Below are positions 26,200 through 35,164 of a stretch of DNA of 56,849 bases, piece after piece. Below the pieces are notes generated by a model, which searched no databases, was not told the DNA's origin, and was given only the letters and a program-made list of their open reading frames with translations. Source of the DNA: Paracoccus sp. (in: a-proteobacteria) (GTDB lineage Bacteria > Pseudomonadota > Alphaproteobacteria > Rhodobacterales > Rhodobacteraceae); the NCBI GenBank assembly GCA_030538705.1, contig JAUNTL010000007.1, forward strand, positions 1 to 56,849, in the 5' to 3' direction. The first letter of the stretch is position 1; every line of letters begins with the position of its first letter. Made by a program: the position numbers and the translations under genes.

Positions 26200-26727
26200 T
26201 CAGCCGGGCGCGCTGATGTGGCCGGCGGTCTCCAGATCCTTGAACATCAAGACCAGCTCATGCCACTGGCCCAGCTTGAACCCCGCCGCCGGCAGCCGGC
26301 CCCAGACCGCATAGCCATGCCGCGCATGGAACGAGATCGAGCGGTCATTATCACCGGTCATCGCGCCGACCATCAGCCGCGCACCACCGGCGCGGGCATG
26401 TGCCTCCAGATGGCCCAGCAAGGCGTCGGCGATGCCTTGGCCCTGATGATCGGCCGAGACATAGATCGTATGCTCCATAGAGCGCGCATAGCCGCCACCG
26501 GTGCGGAACTGGCCATAGCTGGCAAAGCCGCCGATGCCGTCCGCGTCCTCCCAGACGAAAAAGCCGTGGCCCGCGTTCTGACCCGCGGCGATCTCGGCGC
26601 GGATTTCGGCCTCGGGGCGTGGCTTGTCGCGCAGCGTGACGGCGCTGTCGCGGATGACCGGATTCCAGATGGCGGCGATGGCGGCCGCGTCGCCGGGCCG
26701 TGCATCACGTATGCGGCCGGCATTCAT
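26200..26727 (-). CDS. GNAT family N-acetyltransferase (phosphinothricin acetyltransferase-like)
   Basis: A 175-residue GNAT protein. [16 protein letters not shown] opens the fold, and [18 protein letters not shown] is motif A for acetyl-CoA binding. The segment [17 protein letters not shown] near residue 120-135 is the typical PAT (bar-like) signature. PAT relatives acetylate phosphinothricin, methionine sulfoximine or other small amines; the real substrate is not certain. The start overlaps the trpA stop by 4 nt, so it is translated from the trpA message. Confidence 0.87.
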   Translation of the reverse strand: MNAGRIRDARPGDAAAIAAIWNPVIRDSAVTLRDKPRPEAEIRAEIAAGQNAGHGFFVWEDADGIGGFASYGQFRTGGGYARSMEHTIYVSADHQGQGIADALLGHLEAHARAGGARLMVGAMTGDNDRSISFHARHGYAVWGRLPAAGFKLGQWHELVLMFKDLETAGHISAPG

Positions 26728-27524
26728 CCCCTGTGCGCGCCGTCGGCAAGGCTGGCGACGAATGCCAGCACCTCATCGACGCTGTCGCCGCGCGCGATAC
26801 GCGACACGATGGCCGAGCCGACGACACAGCCATCCGCCACGCCGGCAATGGCCTGCGCGGCATCAGGCGTCGAGATGCCGAACCCCACGATGACCGGCAG
26901 CCCGGCGGCCGCGCGGATGCGCGCGACCTCGGGGGCGACGGCCCCGGCATCGGCGGCAGGCCCGCCGGTCGTGCCCGTGACGGAAACGTAATAGACAAAG
27001 CCCGAGGTGTTTTTCAGCACAGCCGGCAGGCGGCGCGCATCCGTCGTCGGTGTCGCAAGGCGGATGAAATTCAGCCCCGCCGCCTGCGCGGGCAGGCACA
27101 GCTCGGCATCCTCTTCCGGGGGCAGGTCGACGACGATCAGCCCATCGACCCCGGCATCGGTGGCATCGGCCAGAAACTGCGCCACGCCACCGGCACGCGC
27201 GTAGATCGGATTGTAATAGCCCATCAGCACGATCGGCGTCTCGGCATCAGCGGCGCGGAATTCGCGCACCATATCGAGCGTCCGGGTCACGCCGCCCCCG
27301 GCGCCAAGCGCGCGGTGGCCTGCGGCCTCGATCGTCGGGCCGTCGGCCATCGGGTCGGTAAAGGGCATGCCCAGCTCGATGATATCGACACCCGCGCCCG
27401 GCAGGCCGGCCAGAATTGCGGCCGAAACCTCGCGGTCGGGATCGCCGGCCATCATATAGGCGACAAAGGCCTTGCGTTGCTGATCCCGCAGGCGGGAAAA
27501 CGTAGCGTCGATTCGGCTCATCAT
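26724..27524 (-). CDS. trpA: Tryptophan synthase alpha subunit
   Basis: A 266-residue TIM barrel that cleaves indole-3-glycerol phosphate to indole, which passes to TrpB. The catalytic Glu is in [17 protein letters not shown] (about residues 48-64) and the catalytic Asp in [13 protein letters not shown]. The phosphate site GFGISTPD and VVGSAIV complete the family set. trpB is not adjacent; the gene shares a transcript with a GNAT acetyltransferase instead. The start is the first of two tandem Met codons (27524 or 27521). Confidence 0.97.
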   Translation of the reverse strand: MMSRIDATFSRLRDQQRKAFVAYMMAGDPDREVSAAILAGLPGAGVDIIELGMPFTDPMADGPTIEAAGHRALGAGGGVTRTLDMVREFRAADAETPIVLMGYYNPIYARAGGVAQFLADATDAGVDGLIVVDLPPEEDAELCLPAQAAGLNFIRLATPTTDARRLPAVLKNTSGFVYYVSVTGTTGGPAADAGAVAPEVARIRAAAGLPVIVGFGISTPDAAQAIAGVADGCVVGSAIVSRIARGDSVDEVLAFVASLADGAHRG

Positions 27525-27645
27525 GTCCTCCGTGTCGGGAACCGGTTAGCCCGGCGGCGCGCCGGGATCAATGCGGGGATTGGCCCGCCCGCCCGGCGGA
27601 TGTAGCATGCATGGCTAGGAACGGCGGCCTGTGAAGGGGGGCGAG

Positions 27646-28965
27646 ATGCTGAGGCGTAAGGATTTTCCGCAGGGTTTTGTCTTTGGCGTGGCAACCTCGG
27701 CCTATCAGATCGAGGGCAGCTGCTTTGGCGGTGCCGGGGCCAGCCACTGGGACACATTCGCCAATACGCCGGGCAATATCGCCGATGGCAGCGACGGGGC
27801 GGTGGCCTGTGATCACTATCACCGCTGGCAGCAGGATCTGGACCTGATCCGCGACGGGAATTTCGACGCCTACCGCTTTTCGGTCAGCTGGGCGCGGCTG
27901 ATGCCTGATGGCCCGCAGATCAATGCGCAGGGGCTGGATTTCTATGACCGGCTGGTCGATGGCATGGTGGCGCGTGGCATTCGTCCGGTGCTGACGCTGC
28001 ATCACTGGGATCTGCCGGTCTGGCTGGCCGATCAGGGCGGCTGGCGCAACCGCGATATCGCGGCGCATTTCGCTGATCTGGCGCGGGCGGTGACGGGGCG
28101 GATCGGCGACCGCGTCGCGATGACCGCGACGCTGAATGAACCCTGGTGCATCGCCTGGCTGTCCCATTTCATCGGCGCCCATGCGCCGGGGCTGCGCGAT
28201 ATCCGCGCGGCGGCCCGCGCGATGCACCATGTCCTGCTGGCCCATGGCACGGCGATGGCGGCATTGCGGGCCGAAGGCCGCGGCAACCTCGGGCTGGTGC
28301 TGAATTTCGAAACCGCCCGCCCGGCCTCGGACAGTCCGGCCGACCATGCGGCCGCCGCGACACAGGATGCGATCTATAACCGCTGGTTTCTCGATGCCGT
28401 GACCGGTGCCGGCTATCCGGCGCTGGCGATGGCGGGGCTGGGGCCGCATCTGCCTGCGGGCTGGCAGCAGGATATGGCGGTGATCGCCGCCCCGCTCGAC
28501 TGGCTGGGGATCAACCATTACACCCGCGCAACCTATCGTGCCGTGCCCGGTCACTGGCCGGGGACCGAGATCATCCCCGGCCCATTGCCCGACAAGACCC
28601 AGATCGGCTGGGAGATCCGGCCCGAGGGGCTGCATGAATTCATCATGCGCGCCCATCAGGCGACCGGCGGGCAGGTGCCGCTTTATGTCACCGAAAGCGG
28701 CATGGCATGGGATGACCGCCTGAGCGATGGCCGTGTCGACGACATAAAGCGGCAGAATTATATCCGCGACCATCTGGCGGCGGCACGCCGCGCCATCGCG
28801 GACGGCGCCGATCTGCGCGGCTTTTTCCAGTGGTCGCTTCTGGACAATTACGAATGGTCGCTGGGCTATGGTCCGCGTTTCGGCATCGTGCATGTCGATT
28901 ATGCCACCCAGACCCGCACGCCCAAAGGGTCTTATCTGATGCTGCGCGAGGCGCTCAGCCGTTGA
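27646..28965 (+). CDS. GH1 family beta-glucosidase
   Basis: A 439-residue (beta/alpha)8 glycosidase. The acid/base Glu165 is in TLNEPW and the nucleophile Glu350 in YVTESGMAW, where the usual Asn after Glu is Ser. The N-terminus FPQGFVFGVATSAYQIEG is the GH1 signature, binding the -1 sugar. The C-terminal LLDNYEWSLGYGPRFGI is the +1 substrate loop. There is no signal peptide, so it acts on imported beta-glucosides. GTG at 27631 is in frame, but GAAGGGGGGCGAG fits the ATG at 27646. No sugar transporter is linked. Confidence 0.95.
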   Translation: MLRRKDFPQGFVFGVATSAYQIEGSCFGGAGASHWDTFANTPGNIADGSDGAVACDHYHRWQQDLDLIRDGNFDAYRFSVSWARLMPDGPQINAQGLDFYDRLVDGMVARGIRPVLTLHHWDLPVWLADQGGWRNRDIAAHFADLARAVTGRIGDRVAMTATLNEPWCIAWLSHFIGAHAPGLRDIRAAARAMHHVLLAHGTAMAALRAEGRGNLGLVLNFETARPASDSPADHAAAATQDAIYNRWFLDAVTGAGYPALAMAGLGPHLPAGWQQDMAVIAAPLDWLGINHYTRATYRAVPGHWPGTEIIPGPLPDKTQIGWEIRPEGLHEFIMRAHQATGGQVPLYVTESGMAWDDRLSDGRVDDIKRQNYIRDHLAAARRAIADGADLRGFFQWSLLDNYEWSLGYGPRFGIVHVDYATQTRTPKGSYLMLREALSR

Positions 28966-30097
28966 GTTCGCCCGCGACACGGGCCAGCAGCCCGACCGAG
29001 GGCGCGATCAGCGCATCGGGATAGTCGTAATCCTGCGCATGCAGCGGCGGATGATCCGCGCCCGCGCCCATCAGGATCATCGCCGTGCGGCCGCCGGCAC
29101 CAAAGCGGCCGAAATCCTCGGATGCGCGCATCGGCAGATGCTCTGCGCTCAGCGAGATGCCTGCGGCTGCGGCCGCGCGGGCAAGGATGGCCGTGGCCTG
29201 CGGGTCATTGACCGAGGCCGCGAAATGCTCGTGCCAGCTGATCGTGATGTCCAGATCATGGGCCTGCGCGGCCTGACGGGCGATGCCGGTTGCCTGCGCG
29301 CGCAAAGCGGCCAGCCCGTCATCATCATGGGCACGCAGGACGGCCCGGATCTCGGCCTCGCCCGGTGTGATGCCAAAGGCGGGCACGCCCATGCGCAGAT
29401 GCGTCACCGTGGCCAGCCGAAAGCCTGGCCCGGCCGCACCCGCGCCGCGCGACAATGCCGCCAGCGCCGGGGTGATCGCGGCGATGGCCGGCGCCGGGGT
29501 GCGGGCCTTTTCCGGCTCGGATGCATGCGAAGTCGCACCGCTCAGCAGCAGTTGCATCCCGACCGAGGCGCAGGCGATCACCCCCGCGCCCAGCAATGCC
29601 CGCCCCAGCGGCAGGCCGGGAAAGTTATGGATGGCAAAGCCATAGTCAAAACCCGGCAGGGCCGCATCGCTGATCATGGCAGCTGCGCCGGCACCGGTTT
29701 CCTCGGCGGGCTGAAACAGCACCATGACCGCGCCGCGCGCCGGACGGCGGCGCGCCAGCAGCCGCGCCAGCCCGATCAGCCCGGCCATATGGCCATCATG
29801 GCCGCACAGATGCGCGACCCCCTCATGGATCGAGCGGTGGTCCCGCCCCGGTGCCTCGGGGATCGGCAGGGCGTCCAGCTCTGCCCGGAACATGGTCACG
29901 GGACCGGGGGCGGGGCCGCGAAACATCGCCACAACACCCGCCCCGCCGATCCCGGTGATGATCTGATCGGCGCCGAGATCGCGCAGGATCGCGGCAATGC
30001 CCGCCGCGGTTGCCGTCTCCTGCCCTGACAGTTCGGGCCGGCGGTGCAGGCTGCGGCGCAAATCGGTCAGTTCGGCGATATCGGAATTGGTCAGCAT
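28955..30097 (-). CDS. M20 family amidohydrolase (hippurate hydrolase-like)
   Basis: A 380-residue metal-dependent hydrolase. The metal loop CGHDGHMAGL (about residues 97-106) carries the Cys and His ligands, and QPAEETGAGA carries the catalytic Glu pair. A dimerisation or lid domain interrupts the catalytic one (about 175-290). ASEDFGRFG near the C-terminus holds the last ligand region. Relatives cleave N-acyl or N-aminoacyl bonds (hippurate, indole-acyl amino acids). It converges with the GH1 gene and the two 3' ends overlap by 11 nt. Confidence 0.92.
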   Translation of the reverse strand: MLTNSDIAELTDLRRSLHRRPELSGQETATAAGIAAILRDLGADQIITGIGGAGVVAMFRGPAPGPVTMFRAELDALPIPEAPGRDHRSIHEGVAHLCGHDGHMAGLIGLARLLARRRPARGAVMVLFQPAEETGAGAAAMISDAALPGFDYGFAIHNFPGLPLGRALLGAGVIACASVGMQLLLSGATSHASEPEKARTPAPAIAAITPALAALSRGAGAAGPGFRLATVTHLRMGVPAFGITPGEAEIRAVLRAHDDDGLAALRAQATGIARQAAQAHDLDITISWHEHFAASVNDPQATAILARAAAAAGISLSAEHLPMRASEDFGRFGAGGRTAMILMGAGADHPPLHAQDYDYPDALIAPSVGLLARVAGELNG

Positions 30098-30144
30098 GAT
30101 CTTTGTGGCATGACATGGCGCGCCGCAGACGGCAAGATAGGGGC

Positions 30145-30732
30145 ATGAATGAGCTGACAGACCTGGCCTTTGCCCGAATCGATGACATCAACGCCGCCGA
30201 TCCCGGCCGCGATGGCGACCAGCCCGCCGCCCTGATCTATGGCCGGCGCATGACGGCCCAGCAGGCCGCGCTTTATCCCGATGCGGGGGCGGTGCTGCGC
30301 ATCGCCTGCCGGGGCCAGCATATCGAACGCTGGCTGTTGCCGCGCGGCGACTATCCCGAGGGTCGTGCCGGATATCTGGCATGGCGCGGCGAACAGGGCC
30401 GCCGCCATGGCGCGCGCATCGCCGCGATCATGCGCGATCTGGGATTCGCGCAGGCACAGGCCGATCACGCCGCCGCCATTCTGCGCAAAGAGGGGATCAA
30501 GCGCGACCCCGACGCGCAAGCGCTGGAGGACGTCGCCTGTTTCACCTTCATGCGTCATTACATGGCACCTTTTTCTGAAACCCGGACTCCGGCCGAGATG
30601 GCGCGTATCGTCGATCGCACCGCACGCAAGATGTCGGCATTCGCGCGTGCCCGTGCGATTACCGAATTCGCGCTGCCCGAAGATATCGCGGTCCATTTCC
30701 GCGATGAACCGGCCGCCACCCCCGCGCGTTGA
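30145..30732 (+). CDS. DUF4202 domain protein
   Basis: A 195-residue soluble helical protein. Recognised elements are ARIDDINAADP near the start, LIYGRRMTAQQAALYP, RIACRGQHIERWLLPRGDYP, and KEGIKRDPDAQALEDVACF. The pattern of His, Asp and Glu resembles HD-type hydrolase helices (for example the pair RIACRGQHIERW and RHGARIAAIM), which hints at a metal site, but no activity is known. It starts 47 nt from the divergent M20 gene. It is followed 24 nt later by the dnaJ-like gene. Confidence 0.85.
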   Translation: MNELTDLAFARIDDINAADPGRDGDQPAALIYGRRMTAQQAALYPDAGAVLRIACRGQHIERWLLPRGDYPEGRAGYLAWRGEQGRRHGARIAAIMRDLGFAQAQADHAAAILRKEGIKRDPDAQALEDVACFTFMRHYMAPFSETRTPAEMARIVDRTARKMSAFARARAITEFALPEDIAVHFRDEPAATPAR

Positions 30733-30756
30733 GCGTGAAATCACGAAGGCACAGAT

Positions 30757-31704
30757 ATGGACGACCCTTACAAGGCGCTTGGCCTGACGAAATCCGCCAC
30801 ACAGGACCAGATCAAGAAAGCCTATCGCAAGATCGCCAAGACCGATCACCCTGACCTTAACCCCGATCCGGCCGCGGCCGAGCGGTTCAAGGCAGCCGCG
30901 GCGGCCTATGATCTGCTCAAGGACGCCGATCAGCGCGCCCGCTTTGATGCCGGAGAGATCGACGCGCAGGGGCAGGAACGCCCGCAGCAGCGCTATTATC
31001 GCGATTTTGCCGAACGGGGCGACAACCCTTACCGCGCCCAGCCTGGTGCGGGGGGCGGTTACGGCGATTTCTCGGATGTGTTCGAGGATCTTTTCGGCGC
31101 GCGTGCCGGCGGCAGCGGCGGCTTTGGCCGGGGTGCGGGCGGCGGTGCGGGTGGCGGCGGCGCGGGGCGGCAGGGGTTCGATATGCGCGGGCAGGATCAG
31201 CGCTTTGATCTTCAGGTCGATTTCATGACCGCCGCACGCGGCGGCACGACCCGCATCACGCTGCCTGACGGCAATACGCTGGATGTGAAAATCCCCGAAG
31301 GCGCCACTGATGGCCAGGTCATCCGCCTGCGTGGCAAGGGCGGCGAGGGTTACGGCAATGGCGGGCGCGGCGATGCCTATCTGACGCTGCATATCGCCGA
31401 TGACCCTGACTGGCGCCGCGACGGCGATGACGTGACGATCAGCCTGCCGGTCTCGATCGACGAGGCGGTTCTGGGCGCGCGGGTCGAGGTGCCGACCCTG
31501 ACCGGCGCGGTGGCCATGACCCTGCCGCGCGGCACGACCACGGGCCAGAGGCTGCGGCTGAAAGGCAAGGGGATCAGAAAGGGCGACCAGTATGTCGAGA
31601 TCCGCATCGTGATGCCTGAGCGCATCGACGACGATCTCGCCGCCTTTATGGAAACATGGCGCAAGGATCACGCCTATGATCCGCGCGCCGCGAAAGGGGC
31701 CTGA
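30757..31704 (+). CDS. cbpA: DnaJ/CbpA-type co-chaperone
   Basis: A 315-residue type II Hsp40. The J domain (1-68) has HPD in KTDHPDLNP. The Gly/Phe-rich linker (about 85-150) has long Gly runs, including GAGGGAGGGGAGR, with DFSDVFEDLFGA. There is no zinc finger. The C-terminal peptide-binding domains contain DGQVIRLRGKGGEGYGNGG and GTTTGQRLRLKGKGI, both typical of CbpA. It would stimulate DnaK and, in CbpA, bind curved DNA. The CbpM-like gene starts 2 nt later. Confidence 0.94.
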   Translation: MDDPYKALGLTKSATQDQIKKAYRKIAKTDHPDLNPDPAAAERFKAAAAAYDLLKDADQRARFDAGEIDAQGQERPQQRYYRDFAERGDNPYRAQPGAGGGYGDFSDVFEDLFGARAGGSGGFGRGAGGGAGGGGAGRQGFDMRGQDQRFDLQVDFMTAARGGTTRITLPDGNTLDVKIPEGATDGQVIRLRGKGGEGYGNGGRGDAYLTLHIADDPDWRRDGDDVTISLPVSIDEAVLGARVEVPTLTGAVAMTLPRGTTTGQRLRLKGKGIRKGDQYVEIRIVMPERIDDDLAAFMETWRKDHAYDPRAAKGA

Positions 31705-31705
31705 G

Positions 31706-32041
31706 ATGACCCGCTATACCGCCGAGGAACTGATTGCGACGATCGAAGAGCTGACGGCCCCGCGGCTGAGCCATTACATCGAGATACAGGTGATCCGCCC
31801 GGTCCTGTCCGAGGCCGGCGAAACCTATCGCGAGATTGACCGCGCCCGCCTGCGCCTGCTGTGCAGCCTCAGCGATGATTACGGGCTGGACGGGGATGCG
31901 CTGTCGCTGATGATGTCGCTGCTGGACGAAATGCACGGGCTGCGCGGCGAGATGCGCGCCGTGATGGCCGCGCTGGCAGAGGAACCCGACGAGGCGCGCG
32001 CCCGCATCACGACCCGCATCCGCCGCGTTCGCGCGCAATAA
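31706..32041 (+). CDS. cbpM: CbpM-like chaperone modulator protein
   Basis: A 111-residue helical protein immediately downstream of cbpA; TGA and ATG are separated by one base. MTRYTAEELIATIEELT opens it, followed by YIEIQVIRPV, LRLLCSLSDDYGLDGDAL and a Glu-rich C-terminal helix. The placement and the LRLL...LGLD(x)DAL pattern match CbpM, which inhibits the J domain of CbpA by direct binding. The C-terminal heptad ends IRRVRAQ. That last stretch is copied four or more times downstream in an 88-bp repeat. Confidence 0.82.
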   Translation: MTRYTAEELIATIEELTAPRLSHYIEIQVIRPVLSEAGETYREIDRARLRLLCSLSDDYGLDGDALSLMMSLLDEMHGLRGEMRAVMAALAEEPDEARARITTRIRRVRAQ

Positions 32042-32102
32042 GGGGGCAGCCTCGGGCGCCGCCGGGGGCATCCGGCCTGTCTGCGCGGCGTAACTGGCCT
32101 CA

Positions 32103-32492
32103 TGGGCGCGCAATAGGGGATAGCGCGCGGGCCGCCGTCCCCCTGCACAGTCAGGGCGATCGGTCCGAAGGCCGGGTCGCCGGGATTTATCCGCCGCGTC
32201 TGCGCAAGATGACGGGCGGGCCGGCGTCCCCTGCACGGTCAGGATGATCGGTCTGAAAGCGGGATCGCCGGGATCTATCCGCCGCGTCCGCGCAAGATGA
32301 CGGGCGGGCCGGCGTCCCCTGCACAGTCAGGATGATCGGTCTGAAAGCGGGATCGCCGGGATTTATCCGCTGCGTCTGCGCGAGATAACGCGCGGGCCGC
32401 CGTCTCGCTGCGCAGTCAGGGTGATCAGTCCGCGCACCGGGTCGGTGGGGTTTATCCGCCACGCCCGCGCAAGATGACGCGCGGGCCGCCGC
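32103..32492. repeat. 88-bp tandem repeat derived from the cbpM 3' end
   Basis: Anchors with CCGCCGCGTC or close variants lie at 32191, 32279, 32367 and 32457 (spacings 88, 88, 90). A weaker unit starts at about 32103. Each anchor resembles the gene end at 32018-32040 (ATCCGCCGCGTTCGCGC then a stop) and carries a stop in the same relative position. Whole units are conserved, so there are no unique spacers. The rest of the gap up to smpB (32493-32653) shows no gene. Confidence 0.85.
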
Positions 32493-32653
32493 AGGTCAGC
32501 GCGCCTGGCTGTCCGGGCGCACCGGGCGCACCGGGAACTGTTGCGTGCCCTGCCGGCGGCCCTGTTGCTTTACCGGTGCGTCACGGGCGCGGTTCAGCGG
32601 CCGTCAGGCCGGGCAGCCCCGCCAACCGGGCCGGGCCGCAGGGCAGGGCTGGG

Positions 32654-33130
32654 TCACTGGTTCTGTTTCAACAGGCGCTGCTTTTGCCGGTTCCAGTCGC
32701 GCTTGGCGCTTGTCTCGCGCTTGTCGGCCAGCTTTTTGCCCTTGGCGATGCCGATCTTGATCTTCACGATGCCGCGGTGGTTGAAATACATCACCAGCGG
32801 CACCAGCGTCATGCCCTCGCGCCCGATCGCGGCCCAGAGCCGCGCCATTTCCTTGCGCGAGACCAGCAGCTTGCGGCGGCGACGTTCTTCATGGCCGAAT
32901 ACGCCGGCTTGTTTGTAGGGCGCGATATAGGAATTGATCAGCCACAGCTCGCTGCCTTCGACGCTGGCATAGCTTTCGGCGATATTCGACTGGCCGGTGC
33001 GCAGGGATTTCACCTCTGATCCGGTCAGCACGACACCGCATTCGAGATCGCTTTCGATGGCGTAATCGAAGCGCGCGCGACGGTTCTCGGCGATGATCTT
33101 GTAATTCGGGTCGGTTTTCTGCTGGGCCAT
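32654..33130 (-). CDS. smpB: SsrA-binding protein
   Basis: A 158-residue beta-barrel RNA-binding protein that brings tmRNA to stalled ribosomes. [17 protein letters not shown] opens it, followed by [19 protein letters not shown] and [14 protein letters not shown]. The basic C-terminal tail [20 protein letters not shown] is needed for the decoding-centre role. The start at 33130 fits the family; upstream in-frame codons do not. tmRNA itself is not in the window. It is divergent from the ThDP enzyme. Confidence 0.97.
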   Translation of the reverse strand: MAQQKTDPNYKIIAENRRARFDYAIESDLECGVVLTGSEVKSLRTGQSNIAESYASVEGSELWLINSYIAPYKQAGVFGHEERRRRKLLVSRKEMARLWAAIGREGMTLVPLVMYFNHRGIVKIKIGIAKGKKLADKRETSAKRDWNRQKQRLLKQNQ

Positions 33131-33237
33131 GATGGGCGACAGATAGGGTCGCCGGGGCACGAAGTAAAGGCGCCGGCTTGTCCCGGCGCGGGGGCTGGGG
33201 CAGTCTGGGCCGGATGGCAGCAAAAACAGGGCGGGAC

Positions 33238-34887
33238 ATGGCGCAGGGTGGAAAGATACTGGTCGATGCGCTTGTCGCCAACGGGGTCGGCATGGTCTTT
33301 TCCGTGCCCGGCGAAAGCTATCTTGCCGTGCTTGACGGGCTTTATGACACCTCCATCCGCAATATCGTCTGCCGTCATGAGGGCGCCTGCACGATGATGG
33401 CCGAGGCGGCGGGAAAGCTGACCGGCCGGCCGGGGATTGCCATGGTGACGCGCGGTCCGGGGGCAAGCAATGCCAGTGCCGGGGTCCATGTCGCGCGGCA
33501 GGATTCGACGCCGATGATCCTGCTGATCGGCCAGATCGCCCGGTCCGACCGTGACCGCGAGGCGTTTCAGGAGGTCGATTACCGCGCCATGTTCGGCCCG
33601 CTGGCCAAATGGGTGGCCGAGATCGACGCGACCGACCGCATTCCCGAATATATGGCCCGCGCCTTTCATGTGGCGATGTCGGGCCGGCCCGGCCCGGTGG
33701 TGTTGTCGCTGCCCGAGGATGTGCTGAACGCTGCCTGTGATGTGCCTGGTCTGGCCCCCGCGCGCCCGGTGATCAACGCCCCCGGCGAGGCGGCGGTCGA
33801 GGCGGTCCGTGACGCGCTTGGCCGCGCCGCGCGCCCGCTGCTGGTGGCCGGCGGCGGGCAATGGTCGGCGCAGGCGGCGGCGGATCTGGCGCGCTTTGCG
33901 GCGGCCTGGGATCTGCCGGTCGCGGTCGCCTCGCGCCGGCAGGACCGCATGGATAACCGCCTGCCGCATTATGTCGGCGATCTCAGCGCGGGGATGAGCC
34001 CGGCGCTGAAACAGGCGGTCAGGGATGCGGATCTGATCATCTCGCTGGGGTCGCGGCTGGGGGATGTGGCAACGGATGGCTATACGCTGATCGCGCCGGC
34101 CCGGCCGGACAAGCGGATCGTCATGATCCATCCCGACGGTGATCTTATGGGAACCGTCTGGCGCCCCGACCCGGCCATCGCCGCAGACCCGCGCGCCATG
34201 ATCGCGGCGCTTGCCGCCTGGCCTGCCACGCAGCGTTTCGGCGAATGGACCCGGACCCTGCGCGCGGGTTACGAGGACTGGCAGCGCCCCCGGCCGACCC
34301 CCGGCGCGGTCCGGCTGGAAGAGATCATTCTCTGGCTCAGCGAGAACATGCCCGAGGATGCGGTCATGACCAATGGCGCGGGCAATTATGCGGTCTTTCT
34401 GCATCGTTATTTCCGCTTCAAGGCGCCGTTTACGCAGCTTGCGCCGACCTCGGGCAGTATGGGGTATGGCCTGCCTGCCGCGATCTCGGCCAAGCTTCAT
34501 CACCCCGGGCGCGAGGTGGTCTGTCTGGCCGGGGACGGCTGTATCCAGATGACCATCAACGAGCTGTCGACCGCCGCCCAGCACGGCGTCGCGGTGATCG
34601 TCATCATTGCCGATAATGGCCAATACGGCACCATCCGCATGCATCAGGAGAAACATTACCCCGGCCGTGTTTCCGGCACGGCGCTGGCAAATCCCGATTA
34701 CGCGGCGCTGGCGCGGGCCTATGGCGGATATGGCGAGACCGTGACCGAAGGGGGCGCATTCGCGGCGGCATTTCAGCGGGCGCGGGACAGCGGTCGCTTT
34801 GCGGTGATCACGCTGCAACTCGACCCCGAGGCGCTGACCAGTTCCGCGACCCTTTCCGAGATCCGCGCCGCCGCCACGGCTGGCTGA
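33238..34887 (+). CDS. Thiamine-diphosphate-dependent enzyme, acetolactate synthase large-subunit-like
   Basis: A 549-residue protein with Pyr (1-170), central (190-330) and PP (360-545) domains. The catalytic Glu is in [13 protein letters not shown]. The ThDP/Mg motif is [17 protein letters not shown], followed by [10 protein letters not shown]. The Pyr loop [15 protein letters not shown] is as in acetohydroxyacid synthases and related decarboxylases. No small regulatory subunit gene follows, so it may be a catabolic ALS, a sulfoacetaldehyde-type or a benzoylformate-type enzyme. The start at 33238 has AGGGCGGG upstream; ATG at 33214 is an alternative. Confidence 0.88.
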   Translation: MAQGGKILVDALVANGVGMVFSVPGESYLAVLDGLYDTSIRNIVCRHEGACTMMAEAAGKLTGRPGIAMVTRGPGASNASAGVHVARQDSTPMILLIGQIARSDRDREAFQEVDYRAMFGPLAKWVAEIDATDRIPEYMARAFHVAMSGRPGPVVLSLPEDVLNAACDVPGLAPARPVINAPGEAAVEAVRDALGRAARPLLVAGGGQWSAQAAADLARFAAAWDLPVAVASRRQDRMDNRLPHYVGDLSAGMSPALKQAVRDADLIISLGSRLGDVATDGYTLIAPARPDKRIVMIHPDGDLMGTVWRPDPAIAADPRAMIAALAAWPATQRFGEWTRTLRAGYEDWQRPRPTPGAVRLEEIILWLSENMPEDAVMTNGAGNYAVFLHRYFRFKAPFTQLAPTSGSMGYGLPAAISAKLHHPGREVVCLAGDGCIQMTINELSTAAQHGVAVIVIIADNGQYGTIRMHQEKHYPGRVSGTALANPDYAALARAYGGYGETVTEGGAFAAAFQRARDSGRFAVITLQLDPEALTSSATLSEIRAAATAG

Positions 34888-35164
34888 GCCATGGTGCGGG
34901 TATGGGCCGCAGGCGCGCGCGCCGGGTTCCGGGCGGCGCTGTTCCAGCGGGTCGATGCCTATGGGCCGCATGTGTGACGGCGCCGGGCAGGGCAGGGCCG
35001 CCGGTCTGTCAGCCGGGCACATGCCTGCTGTGATGACCGGTGATCGAGGCCGTCCGGCCCGGCCGGCCTTTGCGCGCCACGCCAGACGGCGGATGCGCGT
35101 ATAATCGTTGCCCCGCGCCGGGCGGGGCGCTATCACATGCGGCGTCAGGATGGACGGGGGACAG

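Noticed and set aside
32103-32492. A second CRISPR array after cbpM
   Set aside because: The entire 88-bp unit is conserved, so there are no unique spacers; it is a plain tandem repeat.
34888-35164. A 28-codon frame (MVRVWAAGARAG...) after the ThDP gene
   Set aside because: Short, no ribosome site and no conservation evidence.
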